In this document: one piece after another, positions 24,387-32,501 of the stretch
Layout of the letters: every line of letters begins with the position of its first letter
How positions within the stretch are numbered: position 1 is the stretch's first letter
NCBI RefSeq assembly: GCF_000968685.2
Contig: NZ_LAKD02000015.1
Span: 1-64,000, forward strand
DNA length: 64,000 nucleotides
DNA from: Streptomyces antioxidans
GTDB lineage: Bacteria; Actinomycetota; Actinomycetes; Streptomycetales; Streptomycetaceae
Direction: 5' to 3'
Translations under genes and position numbers: made by a program
The notes under the pieces: model-generated
What the model saw: the letters and a program-made list of their open reading frames with translations, nothing else
The model's database searches: none
What the model was told of the DNA's origin: nothing

Positions 24387-25928
24387 ATGACGGACGACCG
24401 GAGCGTTCAGGGCGGCGGAAGCGGCGGAAGCGGCGGAAGCGGCGGAAGCGGCGGGCGCCGGGGTGACGGCGGCGGTGAGCGGGGGCCGGGCGGCGGGGAT
24501 GCCGCGGGCGGGGCGGTCCGGCGGCTGCCGCCGGTTCCGGGCTTCGCCGTATGGCGGGGCGAGGGCCCCTCTCCCCGGCAGCGGGGCAAGGCGCTGCGCA
24601 AGAGCGTGCCGCGCTCGGCGCATTCCGAGCCGCCGAGGGACACCGGGCGGCCGGACCCGGTGGCGGCGGTCGAGCGGTCCAACGCCGGGCGGCTGCCGGA
24701 GCTCACCCCGATCCGGGTGGGGCGGATGGCCGCGAACCCCTTCTCGTTCCTGCGCGGGGCCGCCGGGCTGATGGCGCATGACCTCACGACCACGCCGGTG
24801 ACCGGCATCGGGGCCCAGCTGTGTGGCGATGCCCACGCCGCCAACTTCGGGATCTACGGGGATGCCCGCGGTGGCCTGATCATCGATCTCAACGACTTCG
24901 ACGAGACCGTCCACGGTCCGTGGGAGTGGGATGTGAAGCGGCTTGCGGTCTCGCTGGTGCTGGCGGGCCGGGAGGCGGGCGCCGACGAGGACACCTGCCG
25001 GGTGGCCGCTCAGGACGCGGTGGGCGCGTATCGGCGCACGATGCGGCTGCTGGCCAAGCTCCCGGCGACGGAGGCGTGGAACGCGATCGCGGACGAGGAG
25101 CTGGTCTCCCACACGGACGCCAAGGACCTGATGGGCACGCTGGAGCGGATCTCCGAGAAGGCCCGGCGGAACACCAGCGCGCGGTACGCCGCCCGGGCCA
25201 CCGAGCCCGTGCCGGGCGGGGAGGGCTCCTCCGGGCGGCCGGAGGCCCGGCGCTTCGTGGACGCGCCTCCGGTGCTGCGGAGGGTGCCGGACGAGGAGGC
25301 GGCGGCGGTGGCCTCCTCGCTCGCCGGGTATCTGGGCACCCTGCCGGAGGACCGGCTGCCGCTGCTCTCGCGGTACGAGGTGCACGATGTGGCCTTCCGG
25401 GTGGTCGGCACGGGCAGTGTGGGCACCCGCTCCTATGTGGTGCTGCTGCTCGACCACCGGGGCGAGCCGCTGGTGCTCCAGGTGAAGGAGGCGCGGCCCT
25501 CCGCGCTGCTGCCGCATCTGCCGGAGGCCGGTTTCGAGGTGCCGGACGTCACACACGAGGGGCGGCGGGTGGTGCTCGGCCAGAAGCGGATGCAGGTGGT
25601 CAGCGACATCCTGCTGGGGTGGACCACGGTGCGGGGGCGGCATTACCAGGTGCGCCAGTTCCGCAACCGCAAGGGGAGCGTGGACCCGGCGGCGCTGGCC
25701 GCGGACCAGATGGACGACTACGGGCGGATGACCGGGGCCCTGCTGGCCCGGGCGCACTCCCACAGCGCGGACCCCCGGATGCTGGCCGGTTACTGCGGCA
25801 AGGGGGAGGAGCTGGACGAGGCGGTGGCCGCCTTCGCGCTGGCGTACGCGGACCGCACGGAGGCGGATCACTCCGCGCTGGTCATGGCGGTGCGCAAGGG
25901 ACGGATAGCGGCCGAGATGGGGGTGTGA
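24387..25928 (+). CDS. DUF2252 family protein
   Basis: 513 residues from the ATG at 24387; a GTG at 24363 is an alternative. It starts with a Gly/Ser linker (GGSGGSGGSGGSGG). Recognisable DUF2252 motifs are RVGRMAANPFSFLRGAAGLM, QLCGDAHAANFGIYG, IIDLNDFDET, WEWDVKRLAVSLVLA, VVLLLDHRG and QKRMQVVSDILLGW. The fold resembles aminoglycoside phosphotransferase/kinase folds (GDAHxxNFG and DxNDFDE match the catalytic and metal loops), so a small-molecule kinase activity is possible, but the substrate is unknown. It probably acts in the cytoplasm. No obvious operon partner. Confidence 0.9.
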   Translation: MTDDRSVQGGGSGGSGGSGGSGGRRGDGGGERGPGGGDAAGGAVRRLPPVPGFAVWRGEGPSPRQRGKALRKSVPRSAHSEPPRDTGRPDPVAAVERSNAGRLPELTPIRVGRMAANPFSFLRGAAGLMAHDLTTTPVTGIGAQLCGDAHAANFGIYGDARGGLIIDLNDFDETVHGPWEWDVKRLAVSLVLAGREAGADEDTCRVAAQDAVGAYRRTMRLLAKLPATEAWNAIADEELVSHTDAKDLMGTLERISEKARRNTSARYAARATEPVPGGEGSSGRPEARRFVDAPPVLRRVPDEEAAAVASSLAGYLGTLPEDRLPLLSRYEVHDVAFRVVGTGSVGTRSYVVLLLDHRGEPLVLQVKEARPSALLPHLPEAGFEVPDVTHEGRRVVLGQKRMQVVSDILLGWTTVRGRHYQVRQFRNRKGSVDPAALAADQMDDYGRMTGALLARAHSHSADPRMLAGYCGKGEELDEAVAAFALAYADRTEADHSALVMAVRKGRIAAEMGV

Positions 25929-26009
25929 GGCACAGGCGGAGTGGGGGTGTGAGGCACAGGGCGGGGTGTGACCTCCATCGCCGATCACCGCCGGACGTAG
26001 TCTGAGCGG

Positions 26010-26909
26010 GTGACGAATCCGGAAGCGCAGCAGCAGGGACGGCAGTCGATGTCGGACGCGGAGGCCCAGGCGGAGTCGCACGACCGGTCGCCGGAGCCGC
26101 CGGAGTCGCCGGAGTCGCCGGAGTCGCCGGAGGAGACCCAGGCCGCCGAGCGGCTGGAGCGGGCGGTGCGCGCGGCCGAGCAGGCGCTGATCGAGTTCGA
26201 GATAGCGGTGGAGACCTTCCGGGTGGAGGTGGAGAACTTCTCCCGGCTCCACCACCAGCGGCTCGGGCCGATGTACTCGCGCCTCGACGAACTTGACGCG
26301 CTGATCGCCGAGGCGCTCGCGGCCCGGACCGGTGATCCGGAGGACCTCCGCAAGGCCCGTGAGGCGCGGGGGCTGGTGCAGCCGATGCCCGGGGTGGAGG
26401 AGCTGTTCCACGGCTGGATCGACTCGGACGGGCTCTCGCCGGAGGCGGCCGCGATGCTCACCGAGCGGCCCGTGCAGCCGCCGCCACGGGTGCGGCCGAG
26501 CGAGGAGGCCCGCCGGATCTACCGGGACCTGGCCCGTAAGGCCCATCCGGATCTGGCCGAGGAGGAGGCCGAGCGGGAGCGGCGCGGTGCCTTCATCGTG
26601 CGGGTCAACGCGGCGTACGCGGCCGGGGACGAGGAGGCGCTGCGGGCGCTGGCCGAGGAGTGGGAGGCCGGTCCGCCGCCGCCGGAGCGCCGCGCGAGCC
26701 GCAGCGAGGAGCTGTACGCCCGGCTGGAGTGGCTGGCCGAGCGCAAGGAGATGCTGGCCGCGGTCGCCGCTGAGCTGGAGTCGAGCGCGATCGGCGCGAT
26801 GATCAAGATGGCGCCCGAGGACCCCGATGGGCTGCTGGACGAGATCGCCGAGCAACTGCTGGCCCAGGCCTCGGAGAAGGAGGCCCGGCTCGCGGAGCTG
26901 GTGCGGTAG
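26010..26909 (+). CDS. J-domain-like (HPD) coiled-coil protein of unknown function
   Basis: 299 residues from the GTG at 26010; the ATG at 26049 (AGGGA upstream) is an equally good start. The acidic head has four ESP repeats. A long helix follows (45-105). Then 'ARRIYRDLARKAHPDLAEE' (about 167-185) carries HPD (179-181) at the end of a basic helix, and 'FIVRVNAAYAAGDEEALRAL' resembles J-domain helix III. The C-terminus is helical. This looks like a degenerate or short DnaJ-type domain that could recruit an Hsp70. No DnaK is nearby. It precedes the rhodanese gene by 43 bp and may be co-transcribed. Confidence 0.8.
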   Translation: MTNPEAQQQGRQSMSDAEAQAESHDRSPEPPESPESPESPEETQAAERLERAVRAAEQALIEFEIAVETFRVEVENFSRLHHQRLGPMYSRLDELDALIAEALAARTGDPEDLRKAREARGLVQPMPGVEELFHGWIDSDGLSPEAAAMLTERPVQPPPRVRPSEEARRIYRDLARKAHPDLAEEEAERERRGAFIVRVNAAYAAGDEEALRALAEEWEAGPPPPERRASRSEELYARLEWLAERKEMLAAVAAELESSAIGAMIKMAPEDPDGLLDEIAEQLLAQASEKEARLAELVR

Positions 26910-26952
26910 TAGGTTTGCCGCAGCTGTCGATGTCGTGTGAGAGGTGTGTCCG

Positions 26953-27306
26953 ATGCATTTTGCCCAGCTTCCCCAGGTGGAGGCGGCGGCGGTACCGGCC
27001 GATGGCCTTCTGCTGGACGTCCGGGAGGACGACGAGTGGGCGGCCGGGCATGTCGAGGGTGCGCTGCACATCCCGATGGGCCAGGTCGTGGCGCGGTTCG
27101 ACGAGCTGACCGCGGCGGTAGGCGAGGGGCGCCGGGTGCATGTGATGTGCCGGGTCGGCGGCCGTTCCGCGCAGGTGACGCAGTATCTGGTCGCACAGGG
27201 GCTGGACGCGGTGAACGTGGACGGCGGAATGCTCGCCTGGGACGCGGCGGGCCGGTCGGTGGTGAGCGGCCCCGACGGCACCGCCGAAGGGGCCTTTGTG
27301 CTCTAG
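26953..27306 (+). CDS. Single-domain rhodanese (sulfurtransferase)
   Basis: 117 residues from the ATG at 26953 with GAGGTG 6 nt upstream. One rhodanese domain: LLLDVREDDEWAAGHVEGALHIPMG, then active-site Cys66 in HVMCRVGGRSAQVTQYL. The six-residue loop CRVGGR fits a sulfurtransferase rather than a Cdc25-type phosphatase. Cytoplasmic and stand-alone. The persulfide donor and acceptor are unknown. Confidence 0.93.
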   Translation: MHFAQLPQVEAAAVPADGLLLDVREDDEWAAGHVEGALHIPMGQVVARFDELTAAVGEGRRVHVMCRVGGRSAQVTQYLVAQGLDAVNVDGGMLAWDAAGRSVVSGPDGTAEGAFVL

Positions 27307-27339
27307 AGGTTTCCCTAATGATCTTGACGGCTGGGCTTC

Positions 27340-27377
27340 CCCGCTGACCGGTGGCGCGCGCGGTTCCGCTCAGCGGG
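27340..27377. terminator. Hairpin between convergent rhodanese and acyl-CoA dehydrogenase genes
   Basis: CCCGCTGA (27340-27347) pairs with TCAGCGGG (27370-27377), with further GC pairing in the loop. It sits in the 95-bp gap between the two stops. Confidence 0.6.
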
Positions 27378-27401
27378 CGGCGTCGGCCGGGCGGCGGGCG
27401 A

Positions 27402-28550
27402 TCAGCCGAGGGGGTGGGCGGCGAGGAGTTCGCCCAGTGCCTCCTCATGGGCGGCGGCGGATCCCAGTGAGAGCTCCAGCTGTTTGCCCCAGGCGTGGTA
27501 GCGGTGCAGCGGGTAGTCGGTGACCGCGCCGAAGCCGCCGTGCAGATGCTGGGCGGTCTGGACGACGCGGCGCACCCCCTCGGCGGCCCAGATCTTGGCG
27601 ACGGCGACATCGCCCGCGATGGGCAGCGCCCCGCTCGCCGTGGGCCGTGCCTCGTCCAGGGACAGCCGCCAGGCCGCCTGGCACAGCGTGGCCTCCATGG
27701 CCCGCAGATCGATATAGCGGTCGGCAGTCTGCACGGCGACCGCCTGGAAGGTGGCGAGCGGGAAGCCGAACTGCTCGCGCTGGCTCACATAGGAGCTGGT
27801 GAGGTCCAGCACCGCCGAGCCGAGGCCCAGGGTGAGGGCGCAGACGCCGGTGGTGAGAAGATCGCGCAGCCACTCCCAGGCGCCGTCGGCGGTCAGCACC
27901 TCGCGGTAGGCGAGCCGCGCCCCGTCCAGCCGGACCTCGGCCTGCCGCTCACCGCTGGTGGAGATCTGCTCCTCGAGGGCGACGCCCTCATGGTCGCGGG
28001 GGACCAGGGCGAGGACCGTAACCCCCTCACCGGTGTGGGCCGGGACCAGCACACGATCGGCGCCGTGGGCCCAGGGGACCGCGGTCTGGACGCCGTCCAG
28101 CACCCAGCCCTCGCCGTTCCGCCGTGCCTGGACGGCGAGTTCGGCCGGGCCATGTCCGGTGCGGCCGCTGGCCGCCACGGTGAGGACCAGCTCACCGCGG
28201 GCGGCCCGGGGCAGCACCTCGGCACACAGCTCGTCTCCGCCGTAGCGCTGTACGGCCAGTGCGGCGGCGCTGGACTCCAGCAGTGGCACCCGGGCCAGCA
28301 CCCGGCCGCATTCCCGCAGCACCAGGCAGAGGGCGAGCGGATCCAGGCCCGAGCCGCCGTGCCGGGGGTCGAGGGTCAGGCCCAGCAGATCGCCCTCGGC
28401 GAGCTTCCGCCACAGCGCGCGGTCGAAGTCGTCGGCGACGGCCCCCGCGGTCAGCGCGGGGCTGGGCACGCTGTCCGGTGTGACGGAGGAGAAGACGGCC
28501 TTCGCAGCCTCGACGGCCGCCTGCTGCTCCTCGGTGAAGGTGAAGTCCAC
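27402..28550 (-). CDS. Acyl-CoA dehydrogenase
   Basis: 382 residues; GTG at 28550 with GGGAGG 8 nt upstream. N-terminal helical ACAD domain (MDFTFTEEQQAAVEAAKAVF), a central beta domain and a C-terminal domain with SREQFGFPLATFQAVAVQ and the HLHGGFGAVTDYPLHRYH FAD/substrate region. The sequence resembles the branched/steroid-type (FadE) subfamily, some of which work as heteromeric pairs. It should oxidise an acyl-CoA to a trans-2-enoyl-CoA. Downstream of paaE on the same strand, but 95 bp separate them and the gap carries palindromes, so it probably has its own regulated promoter. Confidence 0.92.
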   Translation of the reverse strand: MDFTFTEEQQAAVEAAKAVFSSVTPDSVPSPALTAGAVADDFDRALWRKLAEGDLLGLTLDPRHGGSGLDPLALCLVLRECGRVLARVPLLESSAAALAVQRYGGDELCAEVLPRAARGELVLTVAASGRTGHGPAELAVQARRNGEGWVLDGVQTAVPWAHGADRVLVPAHTGEGVTVLALVPRDHEGVALEEQISTSGERQAEVRLDGARLAYREVLTADGAWEWLRDLLTTGVCALTLGLGSAVLDLTSSYVSQREQFGFPLATFQAVAVQTADRYIDLRAMEATLCQAAWRLSLDEARPTASGALPIAGDVAVAKIWAAEGVRRVVQTAQHLHGGFGAVTDYPLHRYHAWGKQLELSLGSAAAHEEALGELLAAHPLG

Positions 28551-28580
28551 TGTCCGTACCTCCCGCGCCGCGGCTATATC

Positions 28581-28610
28581 TGACGGCCCGTCAAGATAGA
28601 ACAGGTTCTA
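28581..28610 (-). promoter_or_regulatory. Two adjacent palindromic operators upstream of the acyl-CoA dehydrogenase
   Basis: TGACGGCCCGTCA (28581-28593) and TAGAACAGGTTCTA (28597-28610), both perfect palindromes apart from their central spacer bases, lie 31-60 bp upstream of the GTG. The second fits the KstR-type pattern TNNAACNNGTTNNA exactly. Both look like TetR-family sites. Confidence 0.65.
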
Positions 28611-28645
28611 CAAGAAGGGAACGCCGGTGCCGCGCCCGGGGCCGG

Positions 28646-29755
28646 TCAGCGGTCGAAGTCCAGCTCCACCCGCTCGCCCACCGGATGGGACTGACAGGCC
28701 AGCACATAGCCCGCCGCCACCTCGTCCGGCTCCAGCGCGAAGTTCCGGTCCATCCGCACCTCGCCCGAGACCAGGAAGGCCCGGCAGGTGCCGCAGACCC
28801 CGCCCTTGCACGCGTACGGCGCGTCGGACCGATTGCGCAGCACGGTCTCCAACAGCGGCTCCCCGTCCTGGACCGGCCAGGTGCCCGAGCGGCCGTCCAG
28901 GGTCGCCGTGACCGAGCTGTGCGAGGCGGCCGAGGCGGGGCCCGGTGCGGGGACGCCCTCGGCGGGGGCCGCGTCCACATGGAAGATCTCCTGGTGGACC
29001 CGGCCGCGGGAGACCCCGAGGCCGCGCAGCGCCCGCTCGGCGGAGCGCACCAGACCGTAGGGCCCGCACAGGAACCAGCCGTCCACCGAGGCGACTGGCA
29101 ACAGCGCCGGGAGCAGCCCGGTCAGCCGCTCCTCGTCGAGCCGCCCGGACACCAGCCCGGCCTGCTGCTCCTCCCGGGAGAGCGCGCACACCAGTTGGAA
29201 CCGGTCGGGCCAGCGGTCCTTGAGGTCGGCGACCTCCTCCAGGAACATCGTCGAGGCCGCGGTGCGGTCGCTGCGGATCAGACAGAAGCGCGCCTCGGGC
29301 TGCCGACTGAGCAGTGTGGCGGCGATGGAAAGCACCGGGGTGATTCCGCTGCCGCCGACGACCGCCGCGAAGTGGCCGGGACGGGGCTCCAGGACGAAAC
29401 GGCCGGCCGGGGCCATCACCTCCATGACCTCGCCGACCGCCAGCTCCTTGAGGGCATAGGTCGAGAACTCACCGCCCTCGACCAGCCGCACCCCGATCCG
29501 CAGGAACTCCGGGCCCTCCGCGCCCGGGGCCGGGGCGCAGAGCGAGTACGTCCGCCGGATCTCCGCGCCGTCGGCGAACCGGCGCACCGCGATGTGCTGC
29601 CCCGCCGCGAAGCGGAACGTCTCCCGGAGCGCGGGCGGCACCAGGAGGGTGACCGCCACCGCGTCATCGGTGAGCCGGTCGACCGCCGCCACCCGCAGCG
29701 GGTGGAACGCGCCGTGGCGGGGCGTGACCCGCTTCACCGCCTCCGCGGCCATCAC
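28646..29755 (-). CDS. paaE: 1,2-phenylacetyl-CoA epoxidase reductase subunit PaaE
   Basis: 369 residues from the GTG at 29755 (ATG at 29752 equally possible in a TGATG overlap with paaD). N-terminal ferredoxin-NADP reductase module: FAD-binding RRTYSLC and the nucleotide-binding GGSGITPVLSIAATLL; then a C-terminal plant-type [2Fe-2S] ferredoxin domain with YACKGGVCGTC and a fourth Cys in VLACQSHP. It carries electrons from NADPH to the PaaA di-iron centre that epoxidises phenylacetyl-CoA. Fifth gene of paaABCDE. Confidence 0.96.
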   Translation of the reverse strand: MMAAEAVKRVTPRHGAFHPLRVAAVDRLTDDAVAVTLLVPPALRETFRFAAGQHIAVRRFADGAEIRRTYSLCAPAPGAEGPEFLRIGVRLVEGGEFSTYALKELAVGEVMEVMAPAGRFVLEPRPGHFAAVVGGSGITPVLSIAATLLSRQPEARFCLIRSDRTAASTMFLEEVADLKDRWPDRFQLVCALSREEQQAGLVSGRLDEERLTGLLPALLPVASVDGWFLCGPYGLVRSAERALRGLGVSRGRVHQEIFHVDAAPAEGVPAPGPASAASHSSVTATLDGRSGTWPVQDGEPLLETVLRNRSDAPYACKGGVCGTCRAFLVSGEVRMDRNFALEPDEVAAGYVLACQSHPVGERVELDFDR

Positions 29756-30327
29756 AACTCCTTGAAGTGGTCGAACGGTTCGCCACAGGCCGCGCAGCGG
29801 CGCAGCGCCTTGCAGGCGGTGGATGAGAAGCGGCTGAGCAGCTCGGTCTCGGTCGAGCCGCAGTGCGGACAGCGCACGGCCAGGGCCACCGGGACCGGAC
29901 CGCCCCCCGCCGCCGCGTCGAGCGGTGCGGGCGGCGCTATGCCGGACTCCGCCAGCTTGCGGCGGCCCTCGGCGCTGATCGCGTCCGTCGTCCAGGGCGG
30001 GGAGAGGACCGTACGCACGGCGACCTCGGGGACGCCATGGTCATGGAGCACCCGCTCGATGTCGGTAGCCATCGTCTCCACCGCCGGGCAACCGGTGTAC
30101 GTGGGGGTCAGCTCGACCTCGACCCGGCCCGGCCCCAGCAGCCGCAGCCCCCGCATCACCCCCAGCTCGGCCAGGGACACCATCGGCAGCTCCGGGTCCG
30201 GCACGGCTCCGGCCAGCCGCAGCAGCTCCTCCTCCAGCGGGGTGAGGCCGGTGCCGGACGCGGACGGCGTGGGCGCCGCGGGAGGTGTGGGGGGCGTGGG
30301 TGCGGGGGAGGGCCCGGGCGTCACCAT
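29752..30327 (-). CDS. paaD: Phenylacetyl-CoA epoxidase subunit PaaD (DUF59 / zinc-ribbon)
   Basis: 191 residues. After a Pro/Thr-rich head of about 25 residues comes a MIP18/DUF59 domain (DPELPMVSLAELGVMRGL, TPTYTGCPAVETM) and a C-terminal ribbon CPHCGS...CAACGEPFDHFKEL with four cysteines. PaaD is needed to mature or maintain the epoxidase, probably in Fe-S or di-iron centre assembly. ATG overlaps the end of paaC and its stop overlaps the paaE start. Confidence 0.95.
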   Translation of the reverse strand: MVTPGPSPAPTPPTPPAAPTPSASGTGLTPLEEELLRLAGAVPDPELPMVSLAELGVMRGLRLLGPGRVEVELTPTYTGCPAVETMATDIERVLHDHGVPEVAVRTVLSPPWTTDAISAEGRRKLAESGIAPPAPLDAAAGGGPVPVALAVRCPHCGSTETELLSRFSSTACKALRRCAACGEPFDHFKEL

Positions 30328-31022
30328 GTCGCCCCCGGGTGGCTGCGGTGGAGATGCTGCATCTCCGCGAGCATCCGGCCGAACGGCTCGGTGTGGATGC
30401 CCTGGCGCCCCGCGCCGGCCGCCCAGCCGCCGCGCCGCGGCCCCTCGGGCAATGCCAGGGTGGCGCGCTCCAGGACCGAGGTGATCCGGGTCAGCCAGGC
30501 GTCATGCAGGGTGGGCCACTCCACCTCGCACCCCTCGACCGGTTCGAAGAGCTCACCGGTGAACCGCCAGAGCGCGTCCAGCCCCCGCCGCATCCGCTCA
30601 TGGCTCTCGTCCGTGCCGTCGCCGAGCCGCAGGGTCCAGTGCTCGGCGTGGTCGCGGTGGTAGGCCACCTCCTTGACCGCCTTGGCGGCCAGCGGGGCGA
30701 AGGGGCCGGTGCCGCGCGCCAGCCGCTCGTACAACAGCTCCTGGTAGGTGGAGAAGTAGAGCTGGCGGGCGATGGTGTGGGCGAAGTCCCCGCCTGGCTG
30801 CTCGACCAGCTGGACGTTGCGGAACGCCCGCTCCTCGCGCAGATACGCCAGCTCGTCCTCGTCCCCGGCGAGGGAGAGCAGCACCCGGGCCTGGCCGAGC
30901 AGGTCCAGAGCGATATTGGCGAGCGCCACCTCCTCCTCCAGCACGGGGGCGTGCCCGGCCCACTCCCCCAGCCGGTGGGAGAGCACCAGCGCGTCATCGC
31001 CCAGGGCGAGGGCCGCGGTCAT
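30321..31022 (-). CDS. paaC: Phenylacetyl-CoA epoxidase structural subunit PaaC
   Basis: 233 residues from the ATG at 31022, overlapping the paaB stop by ATGA. A ferritin-like four-helix fold related to PaaA, with LGDDALVLSHRLGEWAGHAPVLEEE, LDLLGQARVLL and the AYHRDHAEHWTLRLGDGT segment. PaaC pairs with PaaA but lacks a functional di-iron site in characterised homologues; it is structural and helps bind CoA. Larger open frames upstream are antisense/out-of-register artefacts. Confidence 0.95.
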   Translation of the reverse strand: MTAALALGDDALVLSHRLGEWAGHAPVLEEEVALANIALDLLGQARVLLSLAGDEDELAYLREERAFRNVQLVEQPGGDFAHTIARQLYFSTYQELLYERLARGTGPFAPLAAKAVKEVAYHRDHAEHWTLRLGDGTDESHERMRRGLDALWRFTGELFEPVEGCEVEWPTLHDAWLTRITSVLERATLALPEGPRRGGWAAGAGRQGIHTEPFGRMLAEMQHLHRSHPGATW

Positions 31023-31315
31023 AGGTGCCGCACCCCTTCCGGGATCGCGTAGAAGGTGGGGTGGCGGTAGGGCTTGTCGGCGGACGGCTCGAAGAACGGG
31101 TCCCGCTCGTCCGGGGAGGAGGCGGTGATCTCGGCGGACGGCACGACCCAGATCGAGACGCCCTCGGAGCGGCGGGTGTACAGATCCCGCGCGTTCCGCA
31201 GGGCCATTTCCGCGTCGGGGGCGTGGAGGGACCCGGCGTGGGTGTGCGACAGTCCGCGCCTGCTGCGGACGAACACCTCCCACAGCGGCCACTCGGCGCT
31301 CGGGCTGCCGCTCAT
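31019..31315 (-). CDS. paaB: Phenylacetyl-CoA epoxidase subunit PaaB
   Basis: 98 residues from the ATG at 31315, overlapping the paaA stop by 4 nt (ATGA). Family signature: [38 protein letters not shown] and [10 protein letters not shown] small protein bridging PaaAC heterodimers in the epoxidase complex. An upstream in-frame start at 31369 lies inside paaA and is not needed. Confidence 0.96.
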   Translation of the reverse strand: MSGSPSAEWPLWEVFVRSRRGLSHTHAGSLHAPDAEMALRNARDLYTRRSEGVSIWVVPSAEITASSPDERDPFFEPSADKPYRHPTFYAIPEGVRHL

Positions 31316-32262
31316 GACTGTGCCTCCCCATGCTTGGCCGCGTACGCCACGGCTGCCTCGCGCACCCACGCGCCTTCCTCATGGGCCCGGCGGCGCTGGG
31401 TGATCCGCTGCTCATTGCACGGCCCGTTTCCCTTCAGCACCTCGCGGAACTCGGTCCAGTCGATCGGGCCGAAGTCGTAATGCCCCCGCTCCTCGCTCCA
31501 CCGCAGCTCGGGGTCGGGGAGGGTGAGGCCGAGGGATTCGGCCTGGGGGACGCAGATGTCGACGAAGCGCTGGCGCAGCTCGTCATTGGAGTGGCGCTTG
31601 ATATTCCAGGCCATGGACTGGGCGGAGTGGGCCGAGGCGTCGTCCGGCGGGCCGAACATCATCAGCGACGGCCACCACCAGCGGTCCACCGCGTCCTGCG
31701 CCATGGCGTGCTGGGCCTCGGTGCCCCGGCTCAGGGCCAGCAGCAGCTCGTACCCCTGGCGCTGGTGGAAGGACTCCTCCTTGCAGATGCGGACCATCGC
31801 CCGTGCGTAGGGCCCGTAGGAGCAGCGGCACAGCGGGACCTGGTTGGTGATCGCGGCGCCATCCACCAGCCAGCCGATGGCGCCGACGTCGGCCCAGGTC
31901 AGCGTGGGGTAGTTAAAGATTGAGGAGTACTTCTGACGGCCGCTGTGGAGCTTGTCCAGCAGCTCGCCCCGGCTGGTGCCCAGGGTCTCCGCCGCGCTGT
32001 AGAGATACAGGCCGTGGCCCGCCTCGTCCTGGACCTTGGCCATCAGGATCGCCTTGCGCCGGAGCGAGGGGGCGCGGGTGATCCAGTTCGCCTCCGGCTG
32101 CATGCCGATGATCTCGGAGTGGGCGTGCTGCGCCATCTGCCGCACCAGCGTGGCCCGGTACTCATCGGGCATCCAGTCACGCGGCTCGATGCGCTCGTCC
32201 GCGGCCAGGGCGGCGTCGAACACCGCCTCGTACGCCCCCGCGTCCGCCGCCATCGTCGTCAT
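31312..32262 (-). CDS. paaA: Phenylacetyl-CoA epoxidase catalytic subunit PaaA
   Basis: 316 residues from the ATG at 32262 (GAGGGG upstream; the next ATG at 32253 is also possible). A bacterial multicomponent monooxygenase-like di-iron protein: metal ligands are supplied by [24 protein letters not shown] and [13 protein letters not shown] (Glu and His in ExxH patterns), all present. It adds one oxygen atom to phenylacetyl-CoA to give the 1,2-epoxide, the committed ring-activation step of aerobic phenylacetate degradation in the cytoplasm. First gene of paaABCDE; a PaaR-like operator lies 47 bp upstream. Confidence 0.97.
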   Translation of the reverse strand: MTTMAADAGAYEAVFDAALAADERIEPRDWMPDEYRATLVRQMAQHAHSEIIGMQPEANWITRAPSLRRKAILMAKVQDEAGHGLYLYSAAETLGTSRGELLDKLHSGRQKYSSIFNYPTLTWADVGAIGWLVDGAAITNQVPLCRCSYGPYARAMVRICKEESFHQRQGYELLLALSRGTEAQHAMAQDAVDRWWWPSLMMFGPPDDASAHSAQSMAWNIKRHSNDELRQRFVDICVPQAESLGLTLPDPELRWSEERGHYDFGPIDWTEFREVLKGNGPCNEQRITQRRRAHEEGAWVREAAVAYAAKHGEAQS

Positions 32263-32308
32263 GCGAAGCCCCTCCGCCATCCGTCTCCGCCGACCGGCCA
32301 GCCGACCG

Positions 32309-32322
32309 ACCGATCGTTCGGT
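32309..32322 (-). promoter_or_regulatory. Predicted PaaR operator upstream of paaA
   Basis: ACCGATCGTTCGGT matches ACCGNNCGNNCGGT, the pattern I recall for actinobacterial PaaR. It lies 47 bp upstream of the paaA ATG, in the gap shared with the DUF5819 gene. Confidence 0.75.
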
Positions 32323-32357
32323 TCAATGGTGTGCTGAGGAACGTAGGGTGTCAACCC

Positions 32358-32381
32358 TGTGGATAACAGCCCTGTGGATAA
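32358..32381. other. Two tandem DnaA boxes in the paaA upstream region
   Basis: TGTGGATAA occurs at 32358-32366 and 32373-32381, same orientation, 15 bp apart (about 1.5 helical turns), 36 bp from the PaaR-like operator. Both are perfect matches to the TTATCCACA box in the minus orientation. Confidence 0.6.
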
Positions 32382-32501
32382 CGCTGAGGACGCTGTGCCG
32401 AGTGGTTCCGCATCGGTACGGTGCCGGGGGCGCGGGGGCCACGGGGGCGTACGGCCGACCGGCCAGTGCGAAGACCTGGACCATCGGGAGCGGGGCGGGG
32501 C

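Noticed and set aside
24351..27281. A 976-codon open frame on the minus strand
   Set aside because: It lies antisense to the DUF2252, J-domain-like and rhodanese genes, all of which have recognisable domains and ribosome sites; its translation is Arg/Pro/His-rich with no motif.
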